The notes: generated from the letters alone by a model not told the origin. Shown: positions 34,391 through 44,603, numbered from the stretch's first letter. The stretch: DNA of 64,000 nucleotides from Dawidia cretensis (GCF_018598175.1 NZ_JAHESE010000026.1:1-64000); one strand, 5' to 3'. Program-made: numbers and translations.

Positions 34391-35464
34391 ATGGCTAAGA
34401 TTAATTTTGGCGGAACCATAGAAGAAGTAGTAACACGGGAAGAATTTCCGATGGAAAAGGCCCTGGACGTATTGAAGAACGAAACCATTGCCATTATCGG
34501 ATATGGCGTGCAAGGCCCTGCACAGGCGTTGAACCTGCGCGACAACGGATTTAAAGTGATCGTGGGACAACGCAAGGGTTCTAAAACCTGGGACAAAGCA
34601 GTTGAGCACGGTTGGGTTCCTGGCGAGACGCTGTTCGAGATCGAAGAAGCTGCCAAGCGTGGTACGATCCTCGAGTTCCTGCTCTCAGACGCCGGCCAGA
34701 TTGCCCTGTGGCCTACCATCAAGCCTTTCCTGACCAAAGGCAAGACGCTGTATTTCTCACACGGCTTTGGTATCACCTTCAAAGACCAGACCGGCATCAT
34801 CCCTCCGGCCGATATTGACGTAGTACTGGCTGCACCGAAAGGTTCGGGTACTTCGGTACGCCGCCTGTTCTTGCAAGGTAAAGGTATTAACTCGAGCTAT
34901 GCTGTATTCCAGGACGCCACCGGCAACGCTACACAGAAGGCTATTGCCCTCGGTATCGGTGTAGGCTCAGGCTACCTGTTCCAAACGGATTTCAAAAAAG
35001 AAGTATACTCTGACCTTTCCGGCGAGCGTGGTACGCTGATGGGCGCTATCGCCGGTATCTTCGAAGCACAATACGAAGTATTGCGTGCCAACGGTCACTC
35101 ACCTTCAGAAGCATTCAACGAGACGGTAGAAGAGCTGACACAAAGCCTGATGCCGCTCGTAGCCGAGAACGGTATGGACTGGATGTATGCCAACTGCTCG
35201 ACTACCGCTCAGCGCGGTGCGCTCGACTGGAAGAAAAAATTCAAAGCCGCTACGTTGCCTGTGTTCCAGGAACTGTACAAGAGCGTAGCGACCGGTGAAG
35301 AAGCAAGACGTACGATCGACACCTGCAGCAAGCCAGATTACCGCGAGAAGCTTGCCGAAGAGCTGAAAGAGCTTCGCGAAAGCGAGCTCTGGCAAGCAGG
35401 CGCCGCGGTGCGCCAGCTGAGACCTGAAAAGAACCAGGTGGAAGCCAGCATGATCAACTCATAA
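34391..35464 (+). CDS. ilvC: Ketol-acid reductoisomerase
   Basis: The 357-residue protein has the NADPH-binding GYGVQGPAQALNLRD near residue 37, then the knotted C-terminal domain with the Mg-binding acidic residues in DLSGERGTLMGAIAG. It carries out the isomerisation and reduction of acetolactate or acetohydroxybutyrate. It starts 54 nt after ilvN. A strong terminator follows at 35472-35508, so ilvA behind it may need its own promoter or read-through. Confidence 0.95.
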   Translation: MAKINFGGTIEEVVTREEFPMEKALDVLKNETIAIIGYGVQGPAQALNLRDNGFKVIVGQRKGSKTWDKAVEHGWVPGETLFEIEEAAKRGTILEFLLSDAGQIALWPTIKPFLTKGKTLYFSHGFGITFKDQTGIIPPADIDVVLAAPKGSGTSVRRLFLQGKGINSSYAVFQDATGNATQKAIALGIGVGSGYLFQTDFKKEVYSDLSGERGTLMGAIAGIFEAQYEVLRANGHSPSEAFNETVEELTQSLMPLVAENGMDWMYANCSTTAQRGALDWKKKFKAATLPVFQELYKSVATGEEARRTIDTCSKPDYREKLAEELKELRESELWQAGAAVRQLRPEKNQVEASMINS

Positions 35465-35471
35465 TTCAGAT

Positions 35472-35508
35472 CAATGTGCAGGTAAAAAATACCTGCACAT
35501 TGTTTTTA
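35472..35508 (+). terminator. Rho-independent terminator between ilvC and ilvA
   Basis: CAATGTGCAGGTA/TACCTGCACATTG stem with TTTTTAT after it; ilvA starts 10 nt further on. Confidence 0.85.
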
Positions 35509-35518
35509 TAACAAGACC

Positions 35519-36772
35519 ATGGTATCAGATAAACAAACGGAAAGCCTCGATGTCAACGCCGCCGCTGCCGTGCTCAAGTCGGTAGTGTTGAAAACCCCGT
35601 TGCAGTTTCACCGGAAGCTTTCTGAGAAATTTAAAGCGGAGATATACCTCAAGCGCGAAGACCTGCAAGTAGTGCGCTCTTACAAGCTGCGGGGCGCCTA
35701 TAATCTCATTCAAAGCCTGACCACCGACCAGCGCCAGCGTGGCGTGGTCTGCGCCAGTGCCGGCAACCACGCGCAAGGCGTAGCCTTCTCGTGCCGCCAG
35801 CTGGACATTAAAGGGGTGATCTATATGCCGGCCATTACGCCCAAGCAGAAGATCAACCAGGTAAAAATGTTCGGTGGTGAGAACATCGAGATCGTACTGA
35901 TTGGCGATACGTTTGACGAATGCCAGGCGCATGCCCTGGTCTTCACGCAAGCGAACAACATGGTGTTTATTCCGCCGTTCGACCACCTGAAGGTGATTGA
36001 AGGGCAAGGTACTGTTGGTAAAGAAGTCCTCGACGAGCTGAGCGACATCGACTATATGTTTGTGCCCATTGGTGGCGGCGGTTTGTGCGCCGGCGTGGGC
36101 CAGTACTTTAAACTATTTTCTCCAAAGACAAAGATCATCGGTGTGGAGCCCCTGGGCGCACCGTCTATGAAAGAAGCGCTGAAGGCTGGTCACCCCGTGG
36201 TGCTGGATACTATTCAGCGTTTTGTAGACGGCGCTGCGGTGAAAAAGGTAGGCGACCTGACCTTCGCATTGAGCAAAGATTTGCTGTCCGATATGCTGCT
36301 GGTGCCGGAAGGCAAAGTCAGCACGACCATTCTCCAGCTCTACAACGAAGATGCTATTGTGGCCGAGCCGGCCGGTGCATTGTCTATCGCGGCACTGGAA
36401 CAATATGCCGACCAAATACGGGGTAAGAAGGTCGTGTGTATCCTGAGCGGCGGGAACAACGACATCGACCGCATGCAGGAGATCAAAGAACGCTCGCTGC
36501 TGTACGAAGGACTAAAACATTACTTCATTGTGCGCTTTGCGCAACGCCCCGGAGCGTTGAAGCAATTCGTGAACGAGATCCTGGGGCCGACGGACGACAT
36601 CGTGCGGTTTGAATTTATCCAGAAACACAACAAAGAATCGGGGCCGGCCCTGATCGGCATCGAGTTGAAATCGAAAGATGATTTTAATACACTTATTGCC
36701 CGTATGGATAGCCACAAGCTGAACTATACACTTGTGAACCAGAACGAGAACCTCTTCGAATACTTAGTCTAA
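35519..36772 (+). CDS. ilvA: Threonine ammonia-lyase
   Basis: The 417-residue PLP enzyme has the lysine motif SYKLRGAYN, the phosphate-binding glycine loop GGGGLCAG and the serine/threonine dehydratase pattern ASAGNHAQGVA. The C-terminal third (residues 325-417) is a single ACT-like regulatory domain, as in the shorter form of the enzyme; feedback by isoleucine is expected. It makes 2-ketobutyrate for isoleucine and completes the Ile/Val set. The ATG at 35519 lies just after a terminator hairpin. Confidence 0.93.
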   Translation: MVSDKQTESLDVNAAAAVLKSVVLKTPLQFHRKLSEKFKAEIYLKREDLQVVRSYKLRGAYNLIQSLTTDQRQRGVVCASAGNHAQGVAFSCRQLDIKGVIYMPAITPKQKINQVKMFGGENIEIVLIGDTFDECQAHALVFTQANNMVFIPPFDHLKVIEGQGTVGKEVLDELSDIDYMFVPIGGGGLCAGVGQYFKLFSPKTKIIGVEPLGAPSMKEALKAGHPVVLDTIQRFVDGAAVKKVGDLTFALSKDLLSDMLLVPEGKVSTTILQLYNEDAIVAEPAGALSIAALEQYADQIRGKKVVCILSGGNNDIDRMQEIKERSLLYEGLKHYFIVRFAQRPGALKQFVNEILGPTDDIVRFEFIQKHNKESGPALIGIELKSKDDFNTLIARMDSHKLNYTLVNQNENLFEYLV

Positions 36773-36923
36773 AACCACTATGCTACAACGTACCTCTACG
36801 CAAACAATCTTCGTGGAGGTACGTAGGTAGCGAATTGCGGTGCTGCCAGTTAAAATACGTAGATCGTCGTATTGAATGGGGTGCGCAGGCCATCGAATTT
36901 TACTTCATAACAAAAAAAACCTT

Positions 36924-38660
36924 ATGAAGATCATTACTCGATGCCTCCGGCACGCAACGCTGGCGCTATGCCTGATGCTCGGTAGCGTAGCATGGGCACT
37001 TGCCCAGGACAGCTACATGGCGCGTGAAACCGCCTACGCCATCTCAAACAAAGCCGAACAGGGGTACCTGGGCAACGTGGAGATGGATGAAGCGCAACGC
37101 GAAATCAGGCTCTACTTCGTCACGGCCACTAAGGCCAAGAAGATCAAAATGGAAAAGTATATTTTTGATTTTGACCTGACCTTCAAGACCTCGGAGAAAG
37201 AAGAGTACGACAAGCCTAAGGATCTTAAAAGCAAACACAGCTGGTTCAAATTCCGCAACGAAGAAGTCGAGACGGTTGTCGGCGTGACTGCCGAGCCCAA
37301 CATGATGGGTAACCTGGTGTTTAAGCGCAAAGAGATTACCAACTACTGGAGCTGGTTTTCGGGCGGTTACAAAACGAAAGTGAACGTAACCGACAAACTG
37401 AAACCGAAGGGTGAAGACGGTAAAAAGTTTTTCTACCGCAGCCACTTCGACAACGACGAGAACGGCGAAGTACTGGCCCTGGTATCGCCTAAATATGGCG
37501 GCGCGAACTACAACAAGATGCAGGAGGAGTACAGCATTCTGCGTGTTAATACAAACCTGGACATCGTCAGCACGACGCAGATCAAGTTTGACAAACCGCA
37601 ATGGAACATCTTCTCCGGGCGGTATACATTCGCGGGAACTTCCGACGAAGACCTCTACCACGGTGACTACGTAGCCATCTTCGCGCCGTTTGATGGCGCG
37701 GGTGTTAAGAATGCCTCGGAGAAACCGACAGAATATACTTATGTGCGTATCTCGCCGCAGGGCGAGGTAAAAGAGCAGGTCACCTTTGATACGAAGTCCT
37801 CGCGTTGGCAGATCGAGGGTGTATACGACAAAGACGGTGTCGTGACGATCTACGGTGCGGGCTTCCGCATCAAGAAGCCGTCAGATGCCTATGGTAACCT
37901 GAAGAATTACAATCCGGCCGAAGATTCCAAGGGTTTTGACAACTTCCAGCTGGTAACGATCAAAGGCGGTAAAGTAGATTTTGTTACCGCCCCGAACCTG
38001 GAGGAAATGGCCACCAAGACGGTGGCTCCTGCAGGACAGAAGAAGGCCAGAGAATACGATGGCGGCCGCCTGCAGGTGACGGGCCTGGAGACCGCCGGGA
38101 ACGGCGACATCATGGTGATGGCGCAGATGGTGAATAAGAACTTCAAGAGCCACCAGTTTGTCTACAAGGACTTCATGGTGCTGCACTTTAACGGCAAAGG
38201 CGATCTGAAAAAACTGTACAGCATCGACTCGCCTGCGAAAGGTGGTTTGTCGAACGCCACCGACCCGGTAAGCTCGCCGGCCACACGTGCGTCGAGCTCC
38301 AACATCTTCCTGGGCGCAGACGGCAAGTCGGCCTACTGGATGACGGGCCTGGTGACAAAAGTGGACAAGGCGACGCAGCGCTATTACTTCTCGGGCTCGT
38401 CGGTTACAACCTATACGCCGCGTGAGCAATTGCTGATCGGCCGGATCGATCTCGAGAGCAACACCATGGGGCAAGTGATTGAGACGGGTGATGGGGCGAA
38501 AGGAAAAAAGGACTTCTTCCTGCGCCAGGATATTCGCTACGTGCCGTACAACAATAGCAACGGTTTGCTGGTGATTGGCGAAGATCGCGCGGGCTTAGGC
38601 CTTTTTAGCAAGTCTGGTAATTATATTTATCTTGGCATGATCGACATGTCAAAAAAATAA
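36924..38660 (+). CDS. Secreted protein of unknown function, 578 aa
   Basis: A signal peptide (MKIITRCLRHATLALCLMLGSVAWALA) is followed by a long beta-rich region with many Lys/Tyr/Asp, without cysteine pairs or known catalytic motifs. I do not recognise the family. It has no T9SS C-terminal domain, so it is probably periplasmic or on the outer-membrane inner face. The ATG at 36924 begins the signal; the frame is open 16 codons earlier. It lies between two branched-chain amino acid operons with no evident functional link. Confidence 0.65.
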   Translation: MKIITRCLRHATLALCLMLGSVAWALAQDSYMARETAYAISNKAEQGYLGNVEMDEAQREIRLYFVTATKAKKIKMEKYIFDFDLTFKTSEKEEYDKPKDLKSKHSWFKFRNEEVETVVGVTAEPNMMGNLVFKRKEITNYWSWFSGGYKTKVNVTDKLKPKGEDGKKFFYRSHFDNDENGEVLALVSPKYGGANYNKMQEEYSILRVNTNLDIVSTTQIKFDKPQWNIFSGRYTFAGTSDEDLYHGDYVAIFAPFDGAGVKNASEKPTEYTYVRISPQGEVKEQVTFDTKSSRWQIEGVYDKDGVVTIYGAGFRIKKPSDAYGNLKNYNPAEDSKGFDNFQLVTIKGGKVDFVTAPNLEEMATKTVAPAGQKKAREYDGGRLQVTGLETAGNGDIMVMAQMVNKNFKSHQFVYKDFMVLHFNGKGDLKKLYSIDSPAKGGLSNATDPVSSPATRASSSNIFLGADGKSAYWMTGLVTKVDKATQRYYFSGSSVTTYTPREQLLIGRIDLESNTMGQVIETGDGAKGKKDFFLRQDIRYVPYNNSNGLLVIGEDRAGLGLFSKSGNYIYLGMIDMSKK

Positions 38661-38779
38661 AAGACAAGAGCAGACCCTCTTTACGAAAATGGTGTCCCGA
38701 TGCAAAGCGGGTTGCGCCGGCAGAACAATCCAGAGCCTGTTCCTGCTAGTTGCACCCGCAGAAGCTTGGGGCACCTTTT

Positions 38780-38825
38780 CTGTTTTAGAAGATAACCCCG
38801 CCGCGGGGCCATCCTCTAAAAACAG
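38780..38825. other. Hairpin downstream of the secreted protein gene
   Basis: CTGTTTTAGAAGAT and ATCCTCTAAAAACAG pair nearly completely with CCCCGC/GCGGGG inside. No T-tract, so it may be a weak terminator or a stability element. Confidence 0.5.
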
Positions 38826-39096
38826 TCTTCACTCTCGCTCCCACACTCTGCATTTCAAACGCCCGAAAACATAGCGAACTACTTCCTCCATTCCCGTGTT
38901 AAATATCAACGCAGGGTTCATATTACTATACTATACTACCTACTGATTGTTAGGAATCATAAAAAAATGTTAACAATTCGTTGATGCACGCCCTAACTTT
39001 TGTGATCTTCGTGTACAAGAACCCTCGTTGATTTTACATTGACAAAACAGACAGGCTTGGGCCTGAATGAAATAGAAAATATCGAAAGCAATCGTC

Positions 39097-39133
39097 ACCG
39101 TCCCGATACCCTCGGGACGGTTTCGTTTTTTTT
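39097..39133 (+). terminator. Leader terminator ahead of leuC
   Basis: ACCGTCCCGA/TCGGGACGGT-type stem with a short loop, then TTCGTTTTTTTTT. It precedes the leuC start by 80 nt in an otherwise gene-free 550-bp stretch (38661-39213), as expected of an attenuator. The loop and stem resemble the ilv leader terminator (GC-rich arms around a short AC-rich loop). Confidence 0.8.
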
Positions 39134-39141
39134 AGACTGGA

Positions 39142-39157
39142 ACAAACTAACAGTTGT
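39142..39157 (+). promoter_or_regulatory. 16-nt element shared with the ilvE leader
   Basis: ACAAACTAACAGTTGT, identical to 29534-29549 and at a similar distance after a leader terminator. Shared position in two amino acid operons argues against chance. Confidence 0.6.
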
Positions 39158-39213
39158 TACTGCTTCGGGATTTTCAGGAAAAGCTAATGGATTTTACAGA
39201 CACGAAAACAAAA

Positions 39214-40620
39214 ATGAGTCAACCAAAAACACTGTTCGACAAGCTCTGGGACGCGCACGTGGTGAAGAAAAGCGAAGGCTATCCGGATGTGGTGTTCATC
39301 GACCGTCATTTCATTCACGAAGTAACCAGCCCCCAGGCATTTGACGGCCTGCGTAAGCGCGGTATTTCCGTGTTTAACCCCAGCCGTACCACCGCAGTGC
39401 CCGACCACAACGTGCCTACGTTGGATCAGCACCTGCCCATCAAAGAAGCGCTTTCCCGCCACCAGGTAGAAACGTTGCGCAAGAACACCGCCGAATTTGG
39501 CATTACGCTCTATGACCTGGGCCACCCGTACCAGGGCATCGTACACATCATTGGCCCCGAGCTGGGCCTCACCCTGCCCGGCATGACCATCGTCTGCGGC
39601 GACAGCCACACGTCCACCCACGGCGCGTTTGGCAACATCGCCTTTGGCATTGGTACCAGCGAAGTAGAACAGGTGCTGTCCACGCAGTGCATTCTGCAAT
39701 ACCGCCCCAAAACCATGCGGATCGAGATCAACGGAACCCTCGGCAAAGGCGTGGTAGCAAAAGACATCATCCTGTACGTGATCGCGAAGATCTCTGCCAG
39801 CGGCGCCACGGGTTATTTCGTGGAGTATGCCGGCGACGCCATTCGCAACCTCTCGATGGAAGCGCGTATGACGATCTGTAACATGAGCATTGAAATGGGT
39901 GCTCGCGGTGGCCTGATCGCTCCCGACGAAACAACCTTCAACTATATCAAAGGCCGCAAGTTCGCACCGCAGGGTGCTGAATTTGACCGCCAGGTAGAAG
40001 CCTGGAAAGAGCTGAAGACCGACGAAGGTGCGCAATACGACGAAGTACTGAAATACGACGCCGCGGACATCGCCCCCATGATCACCTACGGTACTAACCC
40101 GGGCATGGGCATTAAAGTAATGGACCGCATCCCGACCGTAGAAGAGCTGAAAGATGTATCCGAACGGACTTCTTTCAAGAAGTCGCTGGAGTATATGGGC
40201 CTCGAGCCCGGCTCACAACTGTTGGGCAAGGCGATTGACTACGTGTTCATCGGCAGCTGTACCAACGCCCGCATTGAAGACCTGCGCGCTGTAGCAGCGC
40301 TGGTGAAAGGCCGTAAGAAAGCCGAGAATGTAGAGGTGTGGGTTGTGCCCGGCTCGAAACAAGTGGAAGAGCAAGCCCGTCTGGAAGGTCTTGACAAAGT
40401 ATTTGAAGCAGCAGGATTTCAATTGCGTCAGCCCGGTTGCTCGGCGTGCCTGGGTATGAACGAAGATAAGATTCCCGCGGGTAAATATTGCATCAGTACG
40501 TCTAACCGAAACTTCGAAGGGCGTCAGGGCCCTAAGTCCCGCACGTTCCTCGCCAGTCCGCTCAGCGCCGCTGCGGCAGCCATCACGGGTAAAGTAACAG
40601 ACGTACGGAGCCTGGTATAA
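39214..40620 (+). CDS. leuC: 3-isopropylmalate dehydratase large subunit
   Basis: The protein carries the aconitase-type 4Fe-4S ligands (cysteines in [10 protein letters not shown] and [10 protein letters not shown]) and the substrate region [13 protein letters not shown]. The start at 39214 ([17 protein letters not shown]) matches the family; an earlier in-frame ATG at 39187 and a TTG at 39154 exist but add unrelated residues. It isomerises 2-isopropylmalate to 3-isopropylmalate with LeuD. The stop is 59 nt before leuD. Confidence 0.95.
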   Translation: MSQPKTLFDKLWDAHVVKKSEGYPDVVFIDRHFIHEVTSPQAFDGLRKRGISVFNPSRTTAVPDHNVPTLDQHLPIKEALSRHQVETLRKNTAEFGITLYDLGHPYQGIVHIIGPELGLTLPGMTIVCGDSHTSTHGAFGNIAFGIGTSEVEQVLSTQCILQYRPKTMRIEINGTLGKGVVAKDIILYVIAKISASGATGYFVEYAGDAIRNLSMEARMTICNMSIEMGARGGLIAPDETTFNYIKGRKFAPQGAEFDRQVEAWKELKTDEGAQYDEVLKYDAADIAPMITYGTNPGMGIKVMDRIPTVEELKDVSERTSFKKSLEYMGLEPGSQLLGKAIDYVFIGSCTNARIEDLRAVAALVKGRKKAENVEVWVVPGSKQVEEQARLEGLDKVFEAAGFQLRQPGCSACLGMNEDKIPAGKYCISTSNRNFEGRQGPKSRTFLASPLSAAAAAITGKVTDVRSLV

Positions 40621-40679
40621 TTCCTCCTGAGGAGAAACGAAACGTGAACAAGTAAGACAGGAGCCCTAAAAAGTATTTT

Positions 40680-41267
40680 ATGTCGAAAGAAAAATTCACC
40701 ACATTAAAAAGCTCGGCAGTACCCCTGCCGATCGAAAATATTGATACCGACCAGATCATTCCTGCGCGCTTTTTGAAAGCCACCACGCGCGAGGGATTTG
40801 GCGACAACCTCTTCCGCGACTGGCGCTACAACGCCGACGACACGCCGAAGGCGGACTTTGTATTGAATGACAAGACCTACACCGGCAAGATTCTGGTAGC
40901 CGGCAAGAACTTTGGCTGTGGTAGCAGCCGCGAGCACGCCGCGTGGGCGATTGCCGACTACGGCTTTCGCGTGGTGATCTCGAGCTTCTTTGCCGACATC
41001 TTTAAAAACAATGCGTTGAACAACGCAACGCTGCCGATCCAGGTATCCGATGCGTTTCTGAAAAGCGTGTTTGCCTTAATCGAAAAAGACCCGCATACAG
41101 CCATTACGGTAGACCTCCAAAACCAGCGCGTAACCCTGGCCGACGGTACATCGGAATCCTTTGATATCAATGCCTACAAGAAAACGTGCCTCACCAACGG
41201 GTACGACGACATTGACTACCTCCTCAGCCTGCGCGAAGAGATCCGCCAGTTTGATGCAGTACACTAA
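40680..41267 (+). CDS. leuD: 3-isopropylmalate dehydratase small subunit
   Basis: The 195-residue swivel-domain subunit: [15 protein letters not shown] at the N-terminus and the signature [13 protein letters not shown]. It works with LeuC. The start ATG at 40680 is followed by a 50-nt gap to leuB. Short operon spacings throughout indicate cotranscription. Confidence 0.95.
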   Translation: MSKEKFTTLKSSAVPLPIENIDTDQIIPARFLKATTREGFGDNLFRDWRYNADDTPKADFVLNDKTYTGKILVAGKNFGCGSSREHAAWAIADYGFRVVISSFFADIFKNNALNNATLPIQVSDAFLKSVFALIEKDPHTAITVDLQNQRVTLADGTSESFDINAYKKTCLTNGYDDIDYLLSLREEIRQFDAVH

Positions 41268-41317
41268 ACCATAACCTAAACCGATACTTGCTGCCCGGCG
41301 GCAAGCCTGTAAGAACA

Positions 41318-42418
41318 ATGAAAAAGAAAATCGTAATCCTTCCCGGCGACGGCATTGGAAAAGAAGTGACGGCCTGTGGCAAGAAAGTGCTGGAGCAGGT
41401 AGCCGAATGTTTCGGCCACCAGTTTGTATTCGACTACGCTACGATCGGCCACGAAGCCATTGAAGCGACCGGCAGCCCGCTTCCCGATACATCGCTGGAG
41501 AAGATGAAGAACTGCGACGCGATATTGTTCGGCGCGGTAGGACACCCGAAATACGACAACGATCCGTCCGCCAAAGTTCGCCCGGAGCAAGGTTTGCTGA
41601 AGATGCGTAAGGAGCTGGGCCTCTATGCCAACCTGCGTCCCATCAAATTATTTGATGAGCTGCTCGAAGCATCCAGCATTAAGCCGGAGATTCTGAAAGG
41701 TGCGGATATACTTTTCTTCCGCGAGCTGACCGGCGATGTATACTTCGGCGAGCGCGGCCGCAAAGACGAAGGCAAGACGGCATACGATACGATGATCTAC
41801 TCGCGTTATGAAGTAGAGCGCATCGCGCACAAAGCCTTCAAGGCGGCACTGACCCGCGGTAAAAAAGTTACTTCTGTCGACAAAGCCAACGTACTGGAAA
41901 GCTCACGCTTGTGGCGCGAGGTGGTACAAGACGTAGCACGTCAATATCCGGACGTAGAAGTAGAGCATATGTTTGTAGACGCTGCTGCCATGAAGCTGAT
42001 CCAAAACCCGCGCGGTTTTGACGTGGTGGTGACAGGCAACCTGTTTGGCGATATCCTCACCGACGAGGCCTCGCAGATCGCCGGTTCCATGGGCATGCTG
42101 GCCTCGGCATCCATCGGTGACACCGTCGGGCTATACGAGCCGATCCACGGCAGCGCGCACGACATTACCGGTAAAGGCATTGCCAACCCGCTCGCGTCCA
42201 TCCTGTCGGCGGCTTTGCTGCTGGATATCTCTTTTGGGTTAAAAGAAGAATCAGAAGCGGTGATCAAAGCGGTGGAGAAGACACTGCGCGAAGGATACCG
42301 CACCCGTGACATTGCCGATGCGAACACCGCCCACGAGAAGATCCTGGGTACGGAAGTGATGGGCAACGTAGTATGCAACAACGCCCGCATGCTGGTGAAC
42401 TGCCAGGTAGCGGTATAA
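41318..42418 (+). CDS. leuB: 3-isopropylmalate dehydrogenase
   Basis: The 366-residue protein has the decarboxylating dehydrogenase core: VILPGDGIGKEV, DAILFGAVGHPKYD and NLFGDILTDEAS with Mg-binding aspartates. It oxidises 3-isopropylmalate. The ATG at 41318 begins MKKKIVILPG; the earlier frame start at 41288 lacks family sequence. Confidence 0.95.
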   Translation: MKKKIVILPGDGIGKEVTACGKKVLEQVAECFGHQFVFDYATIGHEAIEATGSPLPDTSLEKMKNCDAILFGAVGHPKYDNDPSAKVRPEQGLLKMRKELGLYANLRPIKLFDELLEASSIKPEILKGADILFFRELTGDVYFGERGRKDEGKTAYDTMIYSRYEVERIAHKAFKAALTRGKKVTSVDKANVLESSRLWREVVQDVARQYPDVEVEHMFVDAAAMKLIQNPRGFDVVVTGNLFGDILTDEASQIAGSMGMLASASIGDTVGLYEPIHGSAHDITGKGIANPLASILSAALLLDISFGLKEESEAVIKAVEKTLREGYRTRDIADANTAHEKILGTEVMGNVVCNNARMLVNCQVAV

Positions 42419-42479
42419 CAATACGAACACAGACGCCACCACAATATAAAACGAACATCAAAAGTCTTATTCCAAACCA

Positions 42480-43640
42480 ATGAGCAGAAAAATTGAAATC
42501 TTCGACACTACGCTGCGCGATGGCGAGCAAGTGCCCGGCTGTCAATTGTCAACCGAAGAAAAGGTCGTCATAGCACGGGAGCTCGAGCTACTCGGTGTGG
42601 ATGTGATTGAAGCCGGTTTCCCTATTTCGAGCCCGGGTGACTTTCTTTCCGTGGTGGAGCTCTCCAAAGCGGTGAGCATCGGCGTCTGTGCGCTGACCCG
42701 GTCTAAAAAGGAAGATATCGATGTAGCCGCCGAAGCCCTGCACCACGCCAAACGTGGTCGGATTCACACCGGCATTGGCTCGTCGGATATCCACATCAAG
42801 ACCAAATTCAACAGCAGCCGCGAGAAAGTACTCGAGCAAGGCGTATGGGCCGTGAGCTATGCCAAGGCCAAAGGCTATGAAGTCGAGTTCTTTGCCGAAG
42901 ACGCCGGCCGTGCCGACCTGGCCTTCCTGGCGCAGATGGTGGAGGCCGTTATTGCTGCCGGTGCCGACGTAGTAAACATTCCCGACACGACAGGCTACTG
43001 CCTGCCACACCTGTATGGCAAACGCATACAATACCTGTTCGAGCACGTAAAGAATATACACAAAGCGACGATCTCCGTACACTGCCACAACGACCTGGGT
43101 ATGGCGACCGCCAACACCATGGCCGGCCTCATTGCCGGCGCCGGTCAGGCCGAAGTGACCATTAACGGTATCGGTGAGCGCGCAGGCAACACGTCGCTGG
43201 AAGAAATAGCGATGATCATCCGCACGCACAAAGATCTGGACTTGCATACCAACATTGTCTCCGAGCGCCTGTACGGTGTCAGCAACCTGGTGTCTGACCT
43301 GATGCGTATGCCCGTGCAGCCGAACAAAGCCATCGTGGGGGCTAATGCGTTTGCACACTCGTCCGGTATCCACCAGGACGGCTTCCTGAAAAACTCGGAG
43401 AACTACGAGATCATCAACCCTTCGGACGTAGGCGTGCCGACATCATCGATCGTACTGACCGCCCGAAGCGGTCGTGCCGCACTGAAGCACCGCCTGGAGC
43501 TGCTGGGCTACCAGCCGAGCAAGCCGGAGCTGGACCAGCTGTACGAAGCGTTCCTGACGGTAGCCGACGAAAAGAAAAATGTCAACGACGAAGATCTAAT
43601 GACCCTGGCAGCCAACACGCCGCTGCTGGTACAGAAATAA
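42480..43640 (+). CDS. leuA: 2-isopropylmalate synthase, short form without regulatory domain
   Basis: The N-terminal catalytic domain is complete: [13 protein letters not shown], metal-binding HCHND in [11 protein letters not shown], and [18 protein letters not shown]. The protein ends at residue 386 after the linker helix ([16 protein letters not shown]), about 120 residues before the usual end of the long form, so the C-terminal LeuA dimer/allosteric domain that senses leucine is missing. It is the last gene of the leu operon, though it catalyses the first committed step. A terminator follows at 43670. Confidence 0.92.
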   Translation: MSRKIEIFDTTLRDGEQVPGCQLSTEEKVVIARELELLGVDVIEAGFPISSPGDFLSVVELSKAVSIGVCALTRSKKEDIDVAAEALHHAKRGRIHTGIGSSDIHIKTKFNSSREKVLEQGVWAVSYAKAKGYEVEFFAEDAGRADLAFLAQMVEAVIAAGADVVNIPDTTGYCLPHLYGKRIQYLFEHVKNIHKATISVHCHNDLGMATANTMAGLIAGAGQAEVTINGIGERAGNTSLEEIAMIIRTHKDLDLHTNIVSERLYGVSNLVSDLMRMPVQPNKAIVGANAFAHSSGIHQDGFLKNSENYEIINPSDVGVPTSSIVLTARSGRAALKHRLELLGYQPSKPELDQLYEAFLTVADEKKNVNDEDLMTLAANTPLLVQK

Positions 43641-43669
43641 TCTTTTTCAAGCCAAACCTCCCAAACCCG

Positions 43670-43699
43670 AAAGGCATCATCGCAAGGTGATGCCTTTTT
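43670..43699 (+). terminator. Rho-independent terminator after leuA
   Basis: AAAGGCATCA/TGATGCCTTT stem followed by TTG. Confidence 0.8.
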
Positions 43700-43746
43700 G
43701 TTGGTTCCGTTGCTTTCCGCTACCTTCATGTCCGGAACCGTCTGCT

Positions 43747-44580
43747 ATGCAACCCTCTCTGAAAAGTATCTGCTTTTTAGTCATACTTCTTATTTCCCTA
43801 TCCCGGCTCAACGCCCAGGAGATTGGCTTACAATTGTACAGTTTACGCGATCAGTTCGCGAAAGATGTGCCCGGCACCATGGCCAAAGTGGAGGCTATGG
43901 GCATTCGCGAAGTAGAAATGGCAGGCACTTATGGGCTGGAGTTTCCCGAGATGATCAAGCTGATCGCCAAACACAAGTTACAAGTGATCAGCTTTGGCGC
44001 CGACTTTGAGCGTCTGGCCAAGTCGCCCCAATTGGTGGCGGATGAGGCGCGCGCCTATGGCGCGAAGTTCGTAGTATGCGCCTGGATACCTTTCGGCGAT
44101 ATGTTCGACTCGGACGACGTAAACTATGCTGCTTCTGTCTTTAACGAGGCTGGCAAGGTCATGGCCCGCAACGGTTTGTTGTTATGTTACCATCCGCATG
44201 GATATGAATTTCAACCCTACGAGTCGGGCACGGTGTTCGACTACATGGTTGACGCGCTTGACTCGCGGTATGTATACTTTGAGATGGATGTGTTTTGGAT
44301 CAAACAAGCCGGGCAGGACCCGGTCGCGTTGCTCAAGAAATATTCCACCCGTTGGGTACTGCTCCACCTGAAAGACCGCAAGCGCGGCACCCCCAACAGC
44401 AACGACGGCAAAGCCCCCGACGAGACCAACGTCGTGTTGGGCCAGGGCGATGTCGGTATTGCCGCCGTGATGAAGGAGGCAAAAGCGATGGGCATCCAGC
44501 ACTTTTTTATTGAAGACGAATCGCCTAAAGCTGAGCAACAGATTCCCAAGAGCCTGGCATATCTAAAGACACTGAAATAA
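43747..44580 (+). CDS. Secreted sugar phosphate isomerase/epimerase-like protein
   Basis: The signal peptide (about residues 1-24) is followed by a TIM-barrel of the AP-endonuclease-2 superfamily: LYSLRDQFAKDVPGTMAKVEAMGI, the metal-ligand-like GADFERL, CYHPHGYEF, EMDVFWIKQAG, HLKDRKRG and the C-terminal EDESPKAEQQIPKSL. The pattern fits secreted xylose-isomerase-like family members common in Bacteroidota. Substrate unknown. The ATG at 43747 starts the signal peptide. The next gene is read towards it. Confidence 0.85.
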   Translation: MQPSLKSICFLVILLISLSRLNAQEIGLQLYSLRDQFAKDVPGTMAKVEAMGIREVEMAGTYGLEFPEMIKLIAKHKLQVISFGADFERLAKSPQLVADEARAYGAKFVVCAWIPFGDMFDSDDVNYAASVFNEAGKVMARNGLLLCYHPHGYEFQPYESGTVFDYMVDALDSRYVYFEMDVFWIKQAGQDPVALLKKYSTRWVLLHLKDRKRGTPNSNDGKAPDETNVVLGQGDVGIAAVMKEAKAMGIQHFFIEDESPKAEQQIPKSLAYLKTLK

Positions 44581-44603
44581 AAACCGTGTCTTCTCCCTGC
44601 GCG

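Noticed and set aside
38689-38874. 61-codon frame between the secreted protein gene and the leu leader
   Set aside because: Overlaps a hairpin, lacks protein-like composition and has no start signal.
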